Source: Epiperipatus broadwayi (Eukaryota > Onychophora > Udeonychophora > Euonychophora > Peripatidae). Taken from it: a stretch of DNA of 64,000 bases. The notes below the pieces were generated by a model that was given only the letters and a program-made list of their open reading frames with translations, was not told the origin of the DNA and did no database searches. This document shows, one piece after another, positions 10,881-24,828 of the stretch. The stretch's first letter is position 1. The number at the start of each line of letters is the position of its first letter. A program made the position numbers and the translations under genes. Location of the stretch: contig JAQFVV010000012.1 of assembly GCA_028023455.1 (NCBI GenBank), positions 15,082,364 to 15,146,363 on the forward strand, written 5' to 3'.

Positions 10881-11215
10881 CCACAATATATACTTTTTAT
10901 TCTCATTATTAGCAATAATTTATCATAAATAAACTTTTTACGATAAATCTAGTTTTTCAATCCATAATTACCTTTATAAATACAAAACAAACTATTTCAA
11001 AAATTTTGCCCCTTCTATAACCTGTCAAACTTATTAGAAAAAACAAAACTATATATCTACAATATCTCCCCTTTCATTATCTCAACCTGTCAAATTACAC
11101 AAAAACAAACTTATTCTATCTAAACATTTTCTACATCATTAAAAAAATCTATATGTATCTCAGGAATTCATGGATAATACAATTGGGTCCCATGTTGTAG
11201 GCACTATATTTAAAA
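10881..11215. other. C-over-G skewed stretch ending in an A run
   Basis: G is scarce and C common, the opposite of the preceding 700 bases. The CAACCTGTCAAA-like motif occurs twice (near 11020 and 11082). A run of about 18 A lies at 11212-11228. Confidence 0.4.
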
Positions 11216-13445
11216 AAAAAAAAAAAAATTCTGTATCATATTCTAACTAATTATTGATTGAAATGATGACAAAATAATGAGAAATACAATTTATTTTGGT
11301 ATATACATTAGAAATTGACACACAATGGCATAACTTTACTTGACTTATTAATTTTGAAAAATTCATTTCTGTGCAATAAACAATTATAAATCCTATTATT
11401 TTATTCTTAAGTAATAATTTGGATATGCATAGACATTGTTCACAGTAGTATAAAGCTTAAATGCTTTTAAACAATTAATATGTGATAAGATTTAAAACAA
11501 TAACATTAGTTGTTTTTAAATGGATCCCAATCTACTGCATAAACCTCTAATTACTAGCACATCTTATTATCACCTTTCTAAGATTAGAACAATTCTACAA
11601 AATGAGAATAATACAATATTATAAACTAAGATAAATAATTTATAGACGATTAATTGACTGCAATGATCAACATCAGTATAATTACTTATACTAATAAGTA
11701 ATTATGATAATAAAATAATTGTAACATACAGGAAATAACATCTGTACTACAATAGTTTATGAACAAGAACAAATACATGTATAAAGTATACACAAATGAT
11801 AAGAATTAACTTACCATGTACTACTGCTAAGAGTATATGGAACAGTATATATGAGTGACTGACAGATGCAAAAGCATGTATGAAGATAAAGCAGATAATC
11901 TATGGTAGCAAATTTTTATCTACCGCACATCACTGCACTAAACAAATAATGAAAATAAGAGACAAGCAATCTGCCAATGGTTTTACAATTATTTATTAAT
12001 AATATATTACATAAGAATGAGTTTCATATATAACTAGTATAACCTGAAGCCACCCATTTCTATCAATTATATTTTTTCAAAACAAAAGGGTAATTTCCTC
12101 AAACTGAAATCTATTCATATAAATAAATACAGCCTTAATCTAGCCTGTCTATGTAGCACAATGGAACTCCATTCTTAATTTAATTTACAGATTTAACATA
12201 GTTTATATTAAAATAGACTAGTTTAATTAACATACAAATCATTATTAGCATGGCCAGAGATTGCTAAATTATACTTTAACTGATTTAGATAAGCTTACTA
12301 TTTTAAATGATCACTGACTAAATTCTGGTATTTATTAAGAAAACAACACAGCAATCTCTTGCCATTTATGCTAATAAACAGATTAAACAAATAATTATTT
12401 ACTAACATATTTCCACTGGATAGGAGATAAATAATAATTAACTAGAGATCTATTTAAAATTCATACCTATTATTTCATCATAAAAAGTTCACATTTATTT
12501 TTATAGATATTGGTTTGTATTGACAGAGTTTCTTCTTTGAGCCATAGCTATGGTAGATGGTTTAAATTCCAATTCAATTAAGATGTTTTAACTGTATTTA
12601 TTTTTGGTTTGATAGCCGATTTCTTCCTGTAGCTTTGGATACCAGATTTTATGCATATAAGATTAACACATAGCAGACATACATCCAAGTGGTTTCTCCA
12701 TTTGTTGAAAGATCATATTCCTAGACTGTCATGGGTTTCCAGTTTGTGGTCTGCTGCTTGACATAGCAAAGCAGACAACAGCTTCTATACTCCTACATGT
12801 TCTTCAAATTATATGAATATAATTATGAAGTTCTGGCTGAGAATAGCAGAATCATAGAATAATCCTATTGAATCTAATGATAAGCACTATTTAGTCTCTA
12901 GGGTTATCAGTAAACTTTGAATCCATCACTCATTTTTTGGATCCTTTACTCTATTGGCTATATATAACTCCAGAAAGTCCACTGAGGTTTGAGCTTATTT
13001 GTTTAATATCTTATTTGCTATGAATTTATTTTTACCTCTGCTTACAAAATAACAGCTTGTTTTTAACTATATTACATAAGATATTTATCTCCTTAAGAAG
13101 TTAATTGATCACTTTGTTTATGAGCATTTTAATTATTTTTATGAATATCATTACCATTTCTAATTGTTAACAACAAAAATATCTTTTGTTTTTAACCTAA
13201 TTTTAGACTAAATTTATACTTATACAATTTTTAGAAAACTATTTTGCTTTAATATAAAATATAACTTTAAAATTACTCATACCATATACATTTATCTATG
13301 GATATATTTATATCTTTTATTTATTAAAATTATTTAAATAAAATCTTTACTTTTTATAATGTCTTAGTAATTTTTAAATTCCTGACACGAAGTATATATA
13401 TATAGCTTCAATTCTGTAATGAATAATTTACTTCGCCAATTGATC
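11216..13445. other. AT-rich intergenic DNA, nothing recognised
   Basis: No gene found. A part of slightly higher GC at 12520-12830 has GTTTCTTCTTTGAGCCATAG, also seen imperfectly near 8838, so it may be an old dispersed repeat. Confidence 0.4.
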
Positions 13446-13618
13446 GTAATACTTATAATACACTTTAAACGTATATAGGCAAAGTTAATAAAAAATTTCA
13501 CAAATAACATTTAGCTTAGCACTTTCAGAGTATGTTTATTCCATATTCATAGTCATTATTATATGAAATTTTTTATTAATTTCACCTATATACATTTAAA
13601 GCATATTATAAGTATATA
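13446..13618. repeat. short foldback (MITE-like) repeat
   Basis: The segment ACTTATAATACACTTTAAAC through AATAAAAAATTTCA (about 13450-13500) recurs as its reverse complement at 13563-13618, with a 60-base unpaired middle. The arms have a few mismatches. GCTTCAAT flanks both sides. No coding content. Confidence 0.65.
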
Positions 13619-16600
13619 GCTTCAATATAAACTGCATTTAACTATAACTCACAAAGTGAAATTACATAATATTCTCAGTCTGCTAGCAAAGCAGAAATAT
13701 ATTTAAAAAAAGTGAAAAAATATATTTTTTTAAAATTTGGTCAATTATTTATTTAGCAATGTGCTCTGATAAATTCTTGTAATGATATCCTTTTGTCTTA
13801 GTGTATTTATATATATAATCTATATTAAGAGAGCACTAACATATATTATATATACTTAAGTAACAATAATTTATAAATAAAACTGCAACTACACAATAAC
13901 TAAACATTAATAATACATGGCAACAAAAGATGAGCTTTCTAAATTTATATATTCAGGGTAAATTGAATACTTAAACCTAAAAACTGATGAATATGTCATA
14001 GTTAAATTTTGAAGAAAAAAAAGGAAATAATTGAAAATCTTAAATTGGAGTTTTTTCCCATATTCACCTATATTCAGCCATTTATTCTTTGACCCTCTTA
14101 AAACCATTCTAAATGCAATACTGAAGCAAAAATAAAAGTGTTAGTATATAATTTCATAAGCAATAAAAAATCTTTACTGATGTAACAAAGCTTATGAATT
14201 AATATAAAAAGTGCATAGAATTTCAATAAACTATATAGAAAAATTTGAGATTTGAATCACTTAATAAAATAACAAATCAAATATTTCAGACCACTCAACA
14301 AAGTATGGAAAGATGTATCCTGAGAGTAACAAGAACATATCAAAAATGAAATAAAAAAACAGACAAGTGTTATTGAAAGAATTAAGAAACTGAAATGGAG
14401 CTAGGCCCAACATATTACTAAAAAAGATGATAGATGAACAGTTAGTCTAAAATTATAAAAGATCTAAAAATAGATATGTAAGATGACTGGAATATAAAAA
14501 TTTTCTAGTATGTTATGAGACATTTAACCTATGTGGATGATAATGATTAAAAATGCTAATAGCAGCTAAAAAATAAACTGCTTTTATATATATATATATA
14601 TTTTATGAGGGTATATATTTATTGCATAAATTTATGATGGGTATTTTTTAATCAGCCCTCATTTTAAATTACAATTATTCAATACTCAAATTATTTTAAT
14701 ATATAAGGTATATTTATATATCTACAGTACAATTGTATTTTTTACTTTTTCTCTTTTAGGTGTTATAGTCATGGTTTCTTTTTTTCTATTCCAGCATTAT
14801 TATAAACAGCACTATAATATACCCCATTGTGTGTATATATATATACATATATATATATATTGTAACCAGTTGTGTTATATAACACACTAATATAGTGTGT
14901 GTATAAATAGATATATAAAGTTGAAAGGAAAACTAGAAATAAACACAGACAAAATTATAGTAGATATTTTCTACATTCATTGAAATAAAAAAAATAAATA
15001 AATAATAACTCTGATTTAAAATATTGTTTTATAAATTAAACTTTTAAAAGGTCTGAATAAATATATATATTGTATTATTATTCTGATTGTGAAATGTAAA
15101 AACACAATACTTGTTTTTGAAATTTTTTTAATTAATTAAAACGTATGTTTTCAAAGGGATTAGAGATAAAAATAAAAACTCTGTTTTCAATCAAGGTGTT
15201 ATTATCACCTTAGATGATTCTATAAAAGGACTGATAACAAAATTAGCTCCAGTCTGGATAGTGATTTTTGAAGAGAACAGTTTTTGTTTTGTAAGAATTG
15301 ACCAGAGGAGTCTGGTTGTAATATTTTAAGCAGTGGCCAACTAGGCCAACTGCAAAGGTTGGCTTTAATATTTTTGGAAAGCAGTTAGCAGAAGAGCTAG
15401 CTATAAAATTAGCCAAAATATTTTGTGAAGAGTTGGTAACTGTAGCAGAGAATGGCAACAATAAAGCTAATTGCAGATATGGCTAATAGAATATATAGAC
15501 AACTGCTATGAGGATGTAAGAATGCAAGGAAATAGCTACTATTCAGTTCAATAATGGAGTTTGAATTCACATGGAGGAAAAAAGGGTCAAGATTTTTTGT
15601 AATTCATAGCCTTAAAAGTGTTCTGGAAAAACAGCTTGCTGACCTGAAGCTTACAAAATCCAAGTATAAGTGGAACTGACTACAGAAGGGAAAAAGACAA
15701 CCATACCTGAATTATGTACTTTTACCTGATGATGACAATTGCCTGGAATGACCAAAAAACAGCTTGCCCAAGAGACCAGCTGAATAAAAAAGTAGTTATA
15801 CATATGCTGCTGTTTATCTATAAACTTAGGGAACCACAGATGTATATACAATGAGTTATTTTATTTTAATATTTCCTAAAATGACTTTTAAAATTCTAAA
15901 TTAACAACTAAAAGCAAGACAAGTAAATAATTTGTTTGAGTCAAATGTCTAAAAGAAAGATGATTTGATATATATTTTTGAAGAAATTGTTTTGGTAATT
16001 CCTTAAAAAAAAGACATTAAAAGAAGAATGTATAACTTAAATGCAAGCATAATTTTGTTTGAATTAAAATCAAAAAAGCAAATCTTTTAAATTGGTCTAA
16101 AAATGCTGATAATTAATCAACAAGTACTTTTCAAACATTGACTATATTTTTAAGTAAGAAAAAAGGAGAACTTATAAACTATTACTAATTTTAAATTATA
16201 TCTATATTTTGTTTAAACATACATATAGGTATGAAATTTATGCATATTTCCAAAGAAATTAATTATGAAAATATAATATTATTGCTGTTAAGTTAAAATA
16301 TGATGTAAATGTCAGCGTGCACACACACATATGTAAAATTATAATCATTTTTTTGTTAGTGAATATTAATTGTATATTATAAATTCTGAGTCTGTGTGCA
16401 CATATATGGAAATCAATGTAATAATTTGAATATTGAATGATGATTACGTAAATCACAAATGTAATATTTTTTATTGTACAAGAGTTAATTTTAATGTATA
16501 GCCATATAGACCTTAATTTAAATTCATTTTTTATTGTTATTAATAAACTTATTTAATTGTTAAAATTGTTTCCATCAGCTCTTAGTCACATACAGTAATA

Positions 16601-17695
16601 GAGCTTGTGTTCTCTGAGCTAGATTCGAGCATGGGATGAATATCTGAATGGGGATGTATATTTAGTGTTTTTGGGCATCCAAAGATGATCAATCATCATC
16701 CTGGTTGGCACAAAAGAGAATACTCTTTAAAGCCCATGCACTATTATCTTTTATTTTAATTTAGTTTTATTAAAAGTTAAGTTTATAGTTGGCCAGTACA
16801 AGTGACCTGAGCATTGATGATGATCAGCATGTTTTTATGTCTTAGCATTATTGTTTTGATTTCTGATTATTGTGTATTTTAATGTATGGGCACTAAGCTG
16901 GGGATCCAATTTATGTTTTAATAATTGTCCAAGCTAGAAAAGGCTCAGTAGGTAGCCTGGTCTACAGAAGATCCATTTCCAATCAAGTCACAAGGTTGAC
17001 TGTTGATTTATTATACTGATTTGTTTATTCCCATCAATGATGATGATGGATGGTTATTTCTAGAGTATTTACTTGTACTTATTTTTTAAATTATAGTGCT
17101 AGTTAATCATAGTTGTTCTTCTGAGTTAGCTGGCTGATCTCTCACAGATATTTTGATTTCATGCTCCCTTAAATATTTTATACTTATATATACTGATTTT
17201 TCCATTACCCAGGTTCATTCTACTTTTGATACCCATCCCATCCCATTACAATATATATATATTAATTCTGTACTAATATTTTCATTGAAATCTATTTTTT
17301 TAGGTAAACAAAAAAGATTGAACTGAAGATTTTCTATATATATAAGAAAATAAATTTAAACGAAAATAAAAAGCAAAAAATGTGCATATAATGAATGGAA
17401 TGTTATATAATTAATAATAGTAAAATAAAGTGCAGTACACAATTATATGCATTATTTATTTTATTATAAAACTATAGTTAATTTTTGAACTGCCATGGTT
17501 GATATATACAGAAGGTCCTGAACTTTCATATATTCTATTTTCATACAATTCACTATTTTGTACTAGGGCAATAGCAAAGAACACAGCATATTACAGAACT
17601 TTTTATCAAGAAAACTAAAAGACACAGGTTAGTTCAGGCATTAAGATTGATTACAAATAATTCTGGACAATAAATATATATTTTTTAAAAATTGC
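13619..17695. other. AT-rich intergenic DNA
   Basis: No gene found. At 15235-15480 short motifs recur (AAAATTAGC, AATATTTT with GAAGAG), suggesting a decayed internal repeat; the 72-residue minus frame across it is probably a by-product. At 16580-17060 slightly higher GC has no open frame. (TA)n runs occur near 14588 and 14835. Confidence 0.5.
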
Positions 17696-18105
17696 ACTTA
17701 CTATCAGATTTTTAAAAAAGTATATAATCCTGTCTAATAATTAATTTTTTATGACCCTTAACTGCATATGACACTTTTGTTGTTCAATTATTGCTAGGGA
17801 AACAAAACCCTCTTTTTTAAAAACATTAAAACTTAAACCCCTTGGCTCTTTTTTCTCATTTTTCTATAAATTTCAATAAAACATTGCATGGAAAAAAGTA
17901 CTTTCAAATTTATAGAAAATTAAAAAAAGGTGAAGCGAGGAGGTTAAGTTTTGATGCTTTAAAAAAAATGTTTTTTTTTTTTTTGTTTTCCTAGTGATAA
18001 TTGAAAGACAAAAGTTTCACAAGCAATTAAATGTCAATATATATATATTATTAATAAATTAATTCTTGGGGAGGATTATATATATTTAAAAAGCCTGATA
18101 GTGTA
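17696..18105. repeat. foldback element of about 410 bp with ACTATCAG-type ends
   Basis: Left arm from ACTATCAGATTTTTAAAAAA pairs with the right arm ending near 18105 (CTTTTTAAA ... GGCTTTTT on the opposite strand). Pairing continues through the GACACTTTTGT, CTAGGGAAACAAAA and TTCTATAAATTT blocks to a short loop near 17890. Arms carry substitutions. No transposase; it resembles a long-arm MITE. Confidence 0.7.
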
Positions 18106-18914
18106 ATTTTTTTAAAAAAAAAATAATTATTGCAATAATGTGATATTGAAACTGTAAGATTTGAATTCAAATCTTAGTTTCACCTCAGTTCTATCATCTC
18201 TCCATATCTCACCCATTATTACTATCTTACCTAAATTCTATCCTCGAATATTGGACTTTGTGCATAATATTAGAAAATATATGTACATTTTATTTAAAAA
18301 CATCGTATATACGCACACACTCCAATACAAAGTCTATTTAAAAATATAACGCACTGCAGATTTGCGTTATTATTATTTAGGTCAGATTTATGTAATATTT
18401 TAAATTGTAAAATCTTAAAAAAAGAATTTCTTTTAACTTTTAAAGGTAAACATATTTAAAAATAGATATTCCCCTGCTAATTAGAATTGCAAGTCATAGT
18501 GGGAAGGGGGGAAAGATAATAGAGCTGAGAAGTATTCTTAAACTCGTCATTTAAAAAGTTTGTTAAAAGCATTTGTAATTAGGTCAAATGTAATGTAAAT
18601 TAAAAAGGTGGTCATATTGAAATTGCAATTTCAACATGTGTTTCTGATCTACCAAACTGAGGTAGAAAAAAATGTGGTCAGATTGAAATTGCAGTCTCAG
18701 CATGTGCCACTAATGCATCCATTACCTGAAGGGGATATAATAGCACAGACCAGAGAGACCACTTGGGTTGATGACACAATGTTTGATGGATCCAAAAGAT
18801 AAAAGGAAAGAATAAAAGCAACAGGCTGGTTATCTTGTTATGCTTGTTGTCATTGGTAATTCGCCATTGCTGTTAAATTTTAAAAGTTATGCTGTTGCTG
18901 TTACTTTGTTTCAG
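18106..18914. other. AT-rich DNA with one short direct duplication
   Basis: GGTCA(T/G)ATTGAAATTGCA occurs near 18610 and 18675, each followed by a CA(A/G)CATGTG block. No gene is supported. Confidence 0.35.
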
Positions 18915-19037
18915 ATCCAGATCGTACTTTAAACTAACCATGTGCGAAGAGTAGGGCAACTGCTGCGCTTCTCCAGACTGTGGCTATGGAAATACGGAGC
19001 TTCCCATACCTCGGACTCTCCCATCAAGTGTGCAAAG
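18915..19037 (+). other. possible non-coding or first-coding exon
   Basis: A GC-richer 123-base block lies between a good acceptor (TTTGTTTCAG ending 18914) and a good donor (CAAAG|GTAAAA at 19037). All three frames carry stops in the first half, so it is not an internal coding exon. From ATG at 18986 a frame of 17 codons (MEIRSFPYLGLSHQVCK) runs open into the donor, as in a 5'-UTR plus start exon. No partner exon or known family was found; the splice-like sites may be coincidental. Confidence 0.25.
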
Positions 19038-20560
19038 GTAAAATGATACCCAAGAGTAAAGACTCTCTTTTGAACTTTTAATATAAATTTCTATTATGTG
19101 CTGTGTCTTTAAAGCATTGACTCTTAAATGTACTGTATCTTTAAAGCTAAATTCTCACCTCCATCTTATAAATATGTTAAAATGTAATGTAATATCCTAT
19201 AAATCTTATGAAACTTATTCTTATTCCTCTACTTGAGTATCTATAATTTTTGTCATTTTATTATATATATTTCATGCCTACATGATTTCTGAGCTGATGT
19301 TTTCTAACAAGTAAATTCATAAAGAGTCGCTTCTCATTTGCATGACTTTTAGATTTGCATAACATCCCTTTTTTTATATAAATGGTCAGCTCAGGAATTA
19401 TAAATTTATTCTTAATAAGTTATTATAAATAATATAGAGCGAGACCCTATAATCTCTAGTATAACGTGTTAGCCACTTTAGCGATCATCTCATTTTTATT
19501 AAATTGTGTAGTGAATTATATTTCATCAAGCCTTATCAATCTAGAGTATTATAATCATAAGGGGGGGGTAGCAGATAGATATTAATTAATTTAATCGGTG
19601 TGGGGAGGATTGGAAATAGATTGTTTTAAAAGCATAGTAGTAATAATAAAATGATTTGCATTGATTGTGTGAAATGAGTTGGTTTATAGATGCAGATTAA
19701 TTTAAACCGCAGAAATGAAATAGTCAGATTCTTCAAGTACTCTAGCTCTCATATAATCGGGCATACAAAAATGACCCCAATGGTAGCTAACCTTGTCACG
19801 CAGTCGGGAATGGAAAGGTGAAGACCTCATACCAATGCCATGCTCGTAACTATTCCTAATGGCTCCGGCCTGACATTTGGTCATCCCTCCCATTTCTAGT
19901 GTTTCTCAGTGGTTATACCCGAATAAAAGCAGAATCTCTAAATTTGGCAGCACCTAAACCGATCGCATGCCGCTTTGTTTATAAATATGAATATCTATGC
20001 TAGATCTGTTTCCACTCCTTTCACATCATCTACTCTAGTAGTAATTTCATTAGTATAGAATTATTTACTAATAATACATGTATAATGATTGCTGGATTGG
20101 CAGATATGATCATACTGGGGATCTTGTCCATAATCTTGCAACATCTGCATTTAAACATGAGGCATGAAGTGTAATTGAATAATGATACCCCAGTAATGTC
20201 TTAAATCAAATGTAACTCAATTTGACCCTTATTAAGTATTTGTATCTACCTATTTGTGTTGGCTTGTCTGCTTTATTTAATAGTAATGTTCAATGTCTCA
20301 TTTCAATTATTATAAGTGCATTAAAGTAAATAGCAGTAGCCCTTAGTCTTAAAAATGATTTAGTTAAGAGTCTCTTGCATATACCTGACCATCAGGCCTA
20401 GAAAGATATTTACTATTGTTATGGTACACACGTTGTCCTGTGGGGTTCATTGTGAAATAAAATGACTATGTTCGAACATGGTACCGCAGGCCCTGAACCC
20501 ACCTGTTGTGCTGCTCTTCGAACATGGTGGTGGAATTTTGCAACATGATAACAAAGCATA
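19038..20560. other. island of higher GC, unidentified
   Basis: GC is clearly higher than the flanks, especially 19690-19990 and 20390-20540. A 63-residue minus frame at 19702-19893 (for example RLRDKVSYHWGHFCMPDYM) is not low-complexity but matches nothing I recognise and is preceded by an in-frame stop. Near 20480-20540 TTCGAACATGGT occurs twice, 53 bases apart. It could be an old inserted element or host regulatory or exonic DNA. Confidence 0.3.
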
Positions 20561-21984
20561 AGAGTTCTTACTGTTACAATATATATATATGAATTTTATT
20601 ATCCACAGTTATCGGTAATCAATCTTGGTGTTTGGACTAACCTGGAAGTACCAAAAAGAGTAATGATTTAACTATCTCTTGATAAATTTATAAAGAAAAC
20701 ACCAGATACTAATCAATAAAATGTTATTTATGTATAAACCAATACACCTCATTAAAAAATAAATACTTTTAAAAGTTTTTGATGTTTTTTAATATTGCTC
20801 TACTTTTGTACATTTCAACTTTCATACACATTTAAGAAACCAACTAGGTATGAAACTCGAGGACAGCCTGTATCCAAATTCCTTTTTAGATTAAACAAGA
20901 TACAATGTAACTTAAGATGAAAAATTTCAAAACAAAAAGGAATTATGTGCTATGTTAAAATTTGAGTTATGATTGATATAATGCATTTGTATACAGTATA
21001 TATATATTGAAGCAGCATACTTTGAACACATACATATGTTAATTGGTTTTAAGAAAATAATAATTAATAGCATTCATTATAATAGGGTATAATTATTAAG
21101 GCTAGCATATATTTAATTAATATTTTTGTTTTTATGTTTTCATTATTTAATAATAAAAATTAAAATATTTATTTAGAAATAAAAAACAATCTTTTCTTTA
21201 TTTCACACATTAATTTAAGGGGAATTACAAATGTGTGTTCATTTTATAGTTTGTTTTAGATTTTAAAAACATCGACTGATTTAAGACACAAGAACATCAA
21301 GTTCAATCAAAATTATTGATTGTGATAAGTATTAATATACAATATATATAACGGAGAATGAATTGTTAAAAAGTTTTCTATCACCTACCATTACCAAACC
21401 AAAAGGATCTTTGGAAAATAAATTACAATCAAAAGATAAAATAGATAGTTATTAAAAGAAAAAAAATTTCTGAAAATTGTTTTATCACTAAAATGCATTA
21501 TCTAGTTCATTTCGAAAACAATATTGCAATGTTTTAAAAACTAGGAATTAAAATTTTACTTTATTCTAGGAAAAGAATGCTGTACAAGCCCATTTATAAA
21601 AGGGATTGTATACCATTCTGGAATTAAAAAACAATTGCTGAATTTATAATTTTGATAACATTTATGTATTTAATAATTATAATAATCAAAAAAGCAAGTC
21701 ATATATAATGTGACATTACCCCTATAAGCCTGCATTATTATTATTATTGTGATATTTTAAAATTGAATATTATACTGGAGTACTTTGTTTATAAAAGACA
21801 ATGCTTTATTAATATTAATTTTTAGTTTATCAATAAATATTTGATATAAATTTTAATGTCAACTCTGTAATTAAAAGAGAAAATTTGTATTTTTAATAAT
21901 TTGGTGTAAAGTTTTTTTTTGTTGTTATTTAACCAAGTTTGTTATTATTGAATTAACAAAATCACATCACTGCTTACTTTATAC
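20561..21984. other. AT-rich intergenic DNA, nothing recognised
   Basis: No gene, RNA or repeat structure could be supported beyond short A, T and TA runs. Confidence 0.6.
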
Positions 21985-23420
21985 TAAAAATGGGGAATCA
22001 AGAACCATATGAAATAAATGTATACTGTAATGGATAGCAGGGACCTCATAACCTTCCTCAGAGGGTGCCACTACACGTCTAGTCTAAATAATTTATTGAT
22101 GAGAATATCAAATGCAAGTGCTTACTCAACTATCCCATCACTTATATATCTAATATCACCTCTAGATCATGGACAGCAAAGATTCTTGATAAAATAATAA
22201 TTGGCAGAGCAGACAACAGTAAGAAAAATGCTGGACAAATCTAGCAATTAACAAAACAATGTTAACAACATAGAATACAATTCAATGATAGGATTTAAAT
22301 ACTTATTATTTTATACAGACTATATTGTATCTGACAACGATTAGTTTAAATATTACATTTGCCTAAATTTTACTTTTAGAACTGTTAATAATCCCTGAAG
22401 TTTATAAAAACTTGAAAATTTATCTGATGTGCGCATATATATACACACACATTTCATATTGACATTAACTATCAGTTTTCCTCATTATGCATGACCACAC
22501 GCACAGACTGTTACAAAAGAAAGCTTATATGCAGAGCATTGGATTCAATGATGAAAAGAAATCAATAAGGAGCAGCAATAAATAGGCCCCTTAATAACCT
22601 ATATTAGAAAGCAATACTATATAGATAATCATGGGAAGGTCACTTTAGCCAATGAAAAAATATCAATATCCGCAAAGATATCTAGTGATCATCAGAAAAA
22701 TATATCGGAAACAAACACATATAGATAAGCATGAGCTTTATCCAATGCAAAAATATCACTAACTGTGTGTATGTCAAGTAGTAATCAAAAAAAATAAATC
22801 ATGAAAGCCAGACACATAATAATTTTGCATGACATACATATTTATTTACTTTCAGATGCATATGATATAGAGTAAACAACAAAAAAAAACTGCTGCCAAT
22901 TTATAAAGGTATGTATGCACGCATTGAGTCAAATATGCACATATAATTTTTAAAAAATCTTAAAAAGATTAAAAAATCAAATCTATCTTGTTTAAAACTA
23001 TTTTTTTCTATTAAAACTTCTCATTAAAAATACCTTGGATTGTAATTAACAATCGCAAAAGTGATTAGGGGACCAGAAAAATTTACATTAATTTTCTTTC
23101 AAATAAATCTTTTTTTTTTTTTTAAAAAAAAAAAACTTGACAAGGAGAAAAAGAATAAGCTTTAGGAAACCAACTAGTTCAGATTATTAAAACTTTTTAC
23201 AACTAACAATAACATTGACCAACATAATAAACACAAATTATTAATGTGTTTGTATATATATAAAACAAAACTTAAAAGCTGAAATTAAGTTTGTGCTTTG
23301 CCAACATAAAATATTTGCACATAAGTTAGATATTGAGATAGCAAAGAATCTCAAATGGACCCAGCTTAGGACTAAAAAAAAGATTAGTAATGTTGACTTA
23401 TTGCTATAAGGACATTTTCA
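21985..23420 (+). repeat. dispersed repeat R1, copy 1 (uninterrupted)
   Basis: This 1.4-kb stretch is colinear with four separated blocks between 25.6 and 35.2 kb. Shared landmarks in order: GAGAATATCAAATGCAAGTG, CACCTCTAGATCA, GCTGGACAAATCTA, ATTGTATCTGACAAC, AGTTTTCCTCATTATG, ACATAAGTTAGATATTGA. No long open frame or terminal repeats were found, so its class is unknown: a non-coding transposon or a segmental duplication. Confidence 0.65.
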
Positions 23421-24018
23421 TTTTTAAAAAACATGAAATTAAATTTGATGTTGTTTACTCCTGGATGCACTCTCAAAAAATTAGTTCATTACTATGTTTT
23501 AATTTAAGTTCTATATCAATTTTCTCTGCTTGAATCTTATCTGGTGGTTCTTTCTTTCTTTTTGCAATTTTAGTGTTGTTGCATATTGTTGTTCTCAAGC
23601 TATATGACTGATCATCTAGTTTAATTGGATCTTCATTATGTTTTCCCAGTTCATCAAGTTTCATCCTGTACTTGAATATAAGGTCTTCTCATGAGGGCCT
23701 TGATAAATTCAGAATAAAAGATATATTTTAACTATCTGGGTAAAACCAGTCTAACTTAATGTTATTCATTATATATTAGCATAGTTTTCTATTCCAACTT
23801 TTCTACATAAGTTGTACAAAACAATCATATTACTGAGACAGCAGGCAAACTAAATATAGGAAGATATTCTGAAAAATTCCTTTCTTGCGCATACCAGTCT
23901 TTGAGGCATGTATCTAAAATTCTCTGGTATCTCTTAAAATGTAAGTATTATCATTCACCATATTACATTTCATACTATGATTTCTGGTCATGTAGATAGA
24001 TGCTACATTATATACGGA
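23421..24018. other. AT-rich DNA with an unassigned minus-strand frame
   Basis: A 63-residue, lysine-rich minus frame at 23473-23664 (start ATG) has charged, coding-like composition but no recognised family. It could be debris of the LINE that follows on the same strand. Nothing else seen. Confidence 0.25.
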
Positions 24019-24745
24019 ATGACCATAAAGTCATCATCATCAACCATTATAGGTATCTCCAAGTTCAATCCATCTTCTCTGATCTTTAGCTTCTCTTCTC
24101 CACATCACCCCTGCACACTTTCTTATTTCATCCATCCACCTCACATGTGATCTCTTTCTGGGTCTTTTAAATCTCTTAGAATCCAGTTTAAGATTTCAAT
24201 TGTCCATCCATTATCATCCCTTCTAGCAATATATCTAGCCCAACTCCATTTGTCTTTTAATTTTTTCAATGAGGTCAGAAATACCTGTTTTTTCTCTTAT
24301 CCATATATTGAGTTTTCGATCTCTTCTTGTTACTCCCAACATGCATCTTTCTATACTTCTTTGCATGGTTTGAAGTCTCTGCATTGCTCTTCTATTAAGT
24401 GTTCAAGTCTCAGATCCATAAATAAGAACTCGTAAAACACATTTATTAAAAACCTTTCTTTTCAAACACAGGCATATTTCCTTTTAGTATCAAGTTATTT
24501 CTACCAAAAGCACTCCAACCAAGTTTAATTCTATGATTAATTTCATCCATTATGTTTCCATCTGTATTAATAATCTGACCAAGGTATTTGTAGTTGTTAA
24601 CTTCTAACTCATCATAATCAATCTTTATTTTCATATTTTGAGAAAATCCATTAAACATTACTTTAGTCTTTTTAACATTTATCTTTAGTCCTACTTTCAT
24701 CTGATAACTCCTGCAACATTTTCTATAGCTCTAAAGCATCACTGC
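24019..24745 (-). pseudogene. RTE-type LINE, C-terminal reverse-transcriptase remnant
   Basis: On the minus strand the sequence reads as the C-terminal part of an RTE-class non-LTR reverse transcriptase: GLKINVKKTKVMFN, YKYLGQII, EINHRIKLGWSAFGR, then IYGSET, AMQRLQTMQRSIERCMLGVT, RRDRKLNIWIRE and WMDEIRKCAG. Only 24446-24700 stays open; the rest needs several frameshifts and has stops (for example just after SET). The 3' end has a TGATGATGATGA tail near 24022-24034, typical of these elements. RT active-site motifs A to C are absent. Dead fragment. Confidence 0.85.
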
Positions 24746-24828
24746 TCTTTATATGCATTTTTTTAAACGCAAAAGTTCACTATGCTACTGTCTGTCAGCC
24801 CTGAATTCATTCTCACCATGTTCTTTTA

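Noticed and set aside
13981-13995. CTGATGA at 13984 as a hammerhead
   Set aside because: No stem II hairpin or GAAA follows.
15722-15745. CCTGATGATGA near 15726 as a hammerhead
   Set aside because: No paired stem I, stem II or GAAA in the right places.
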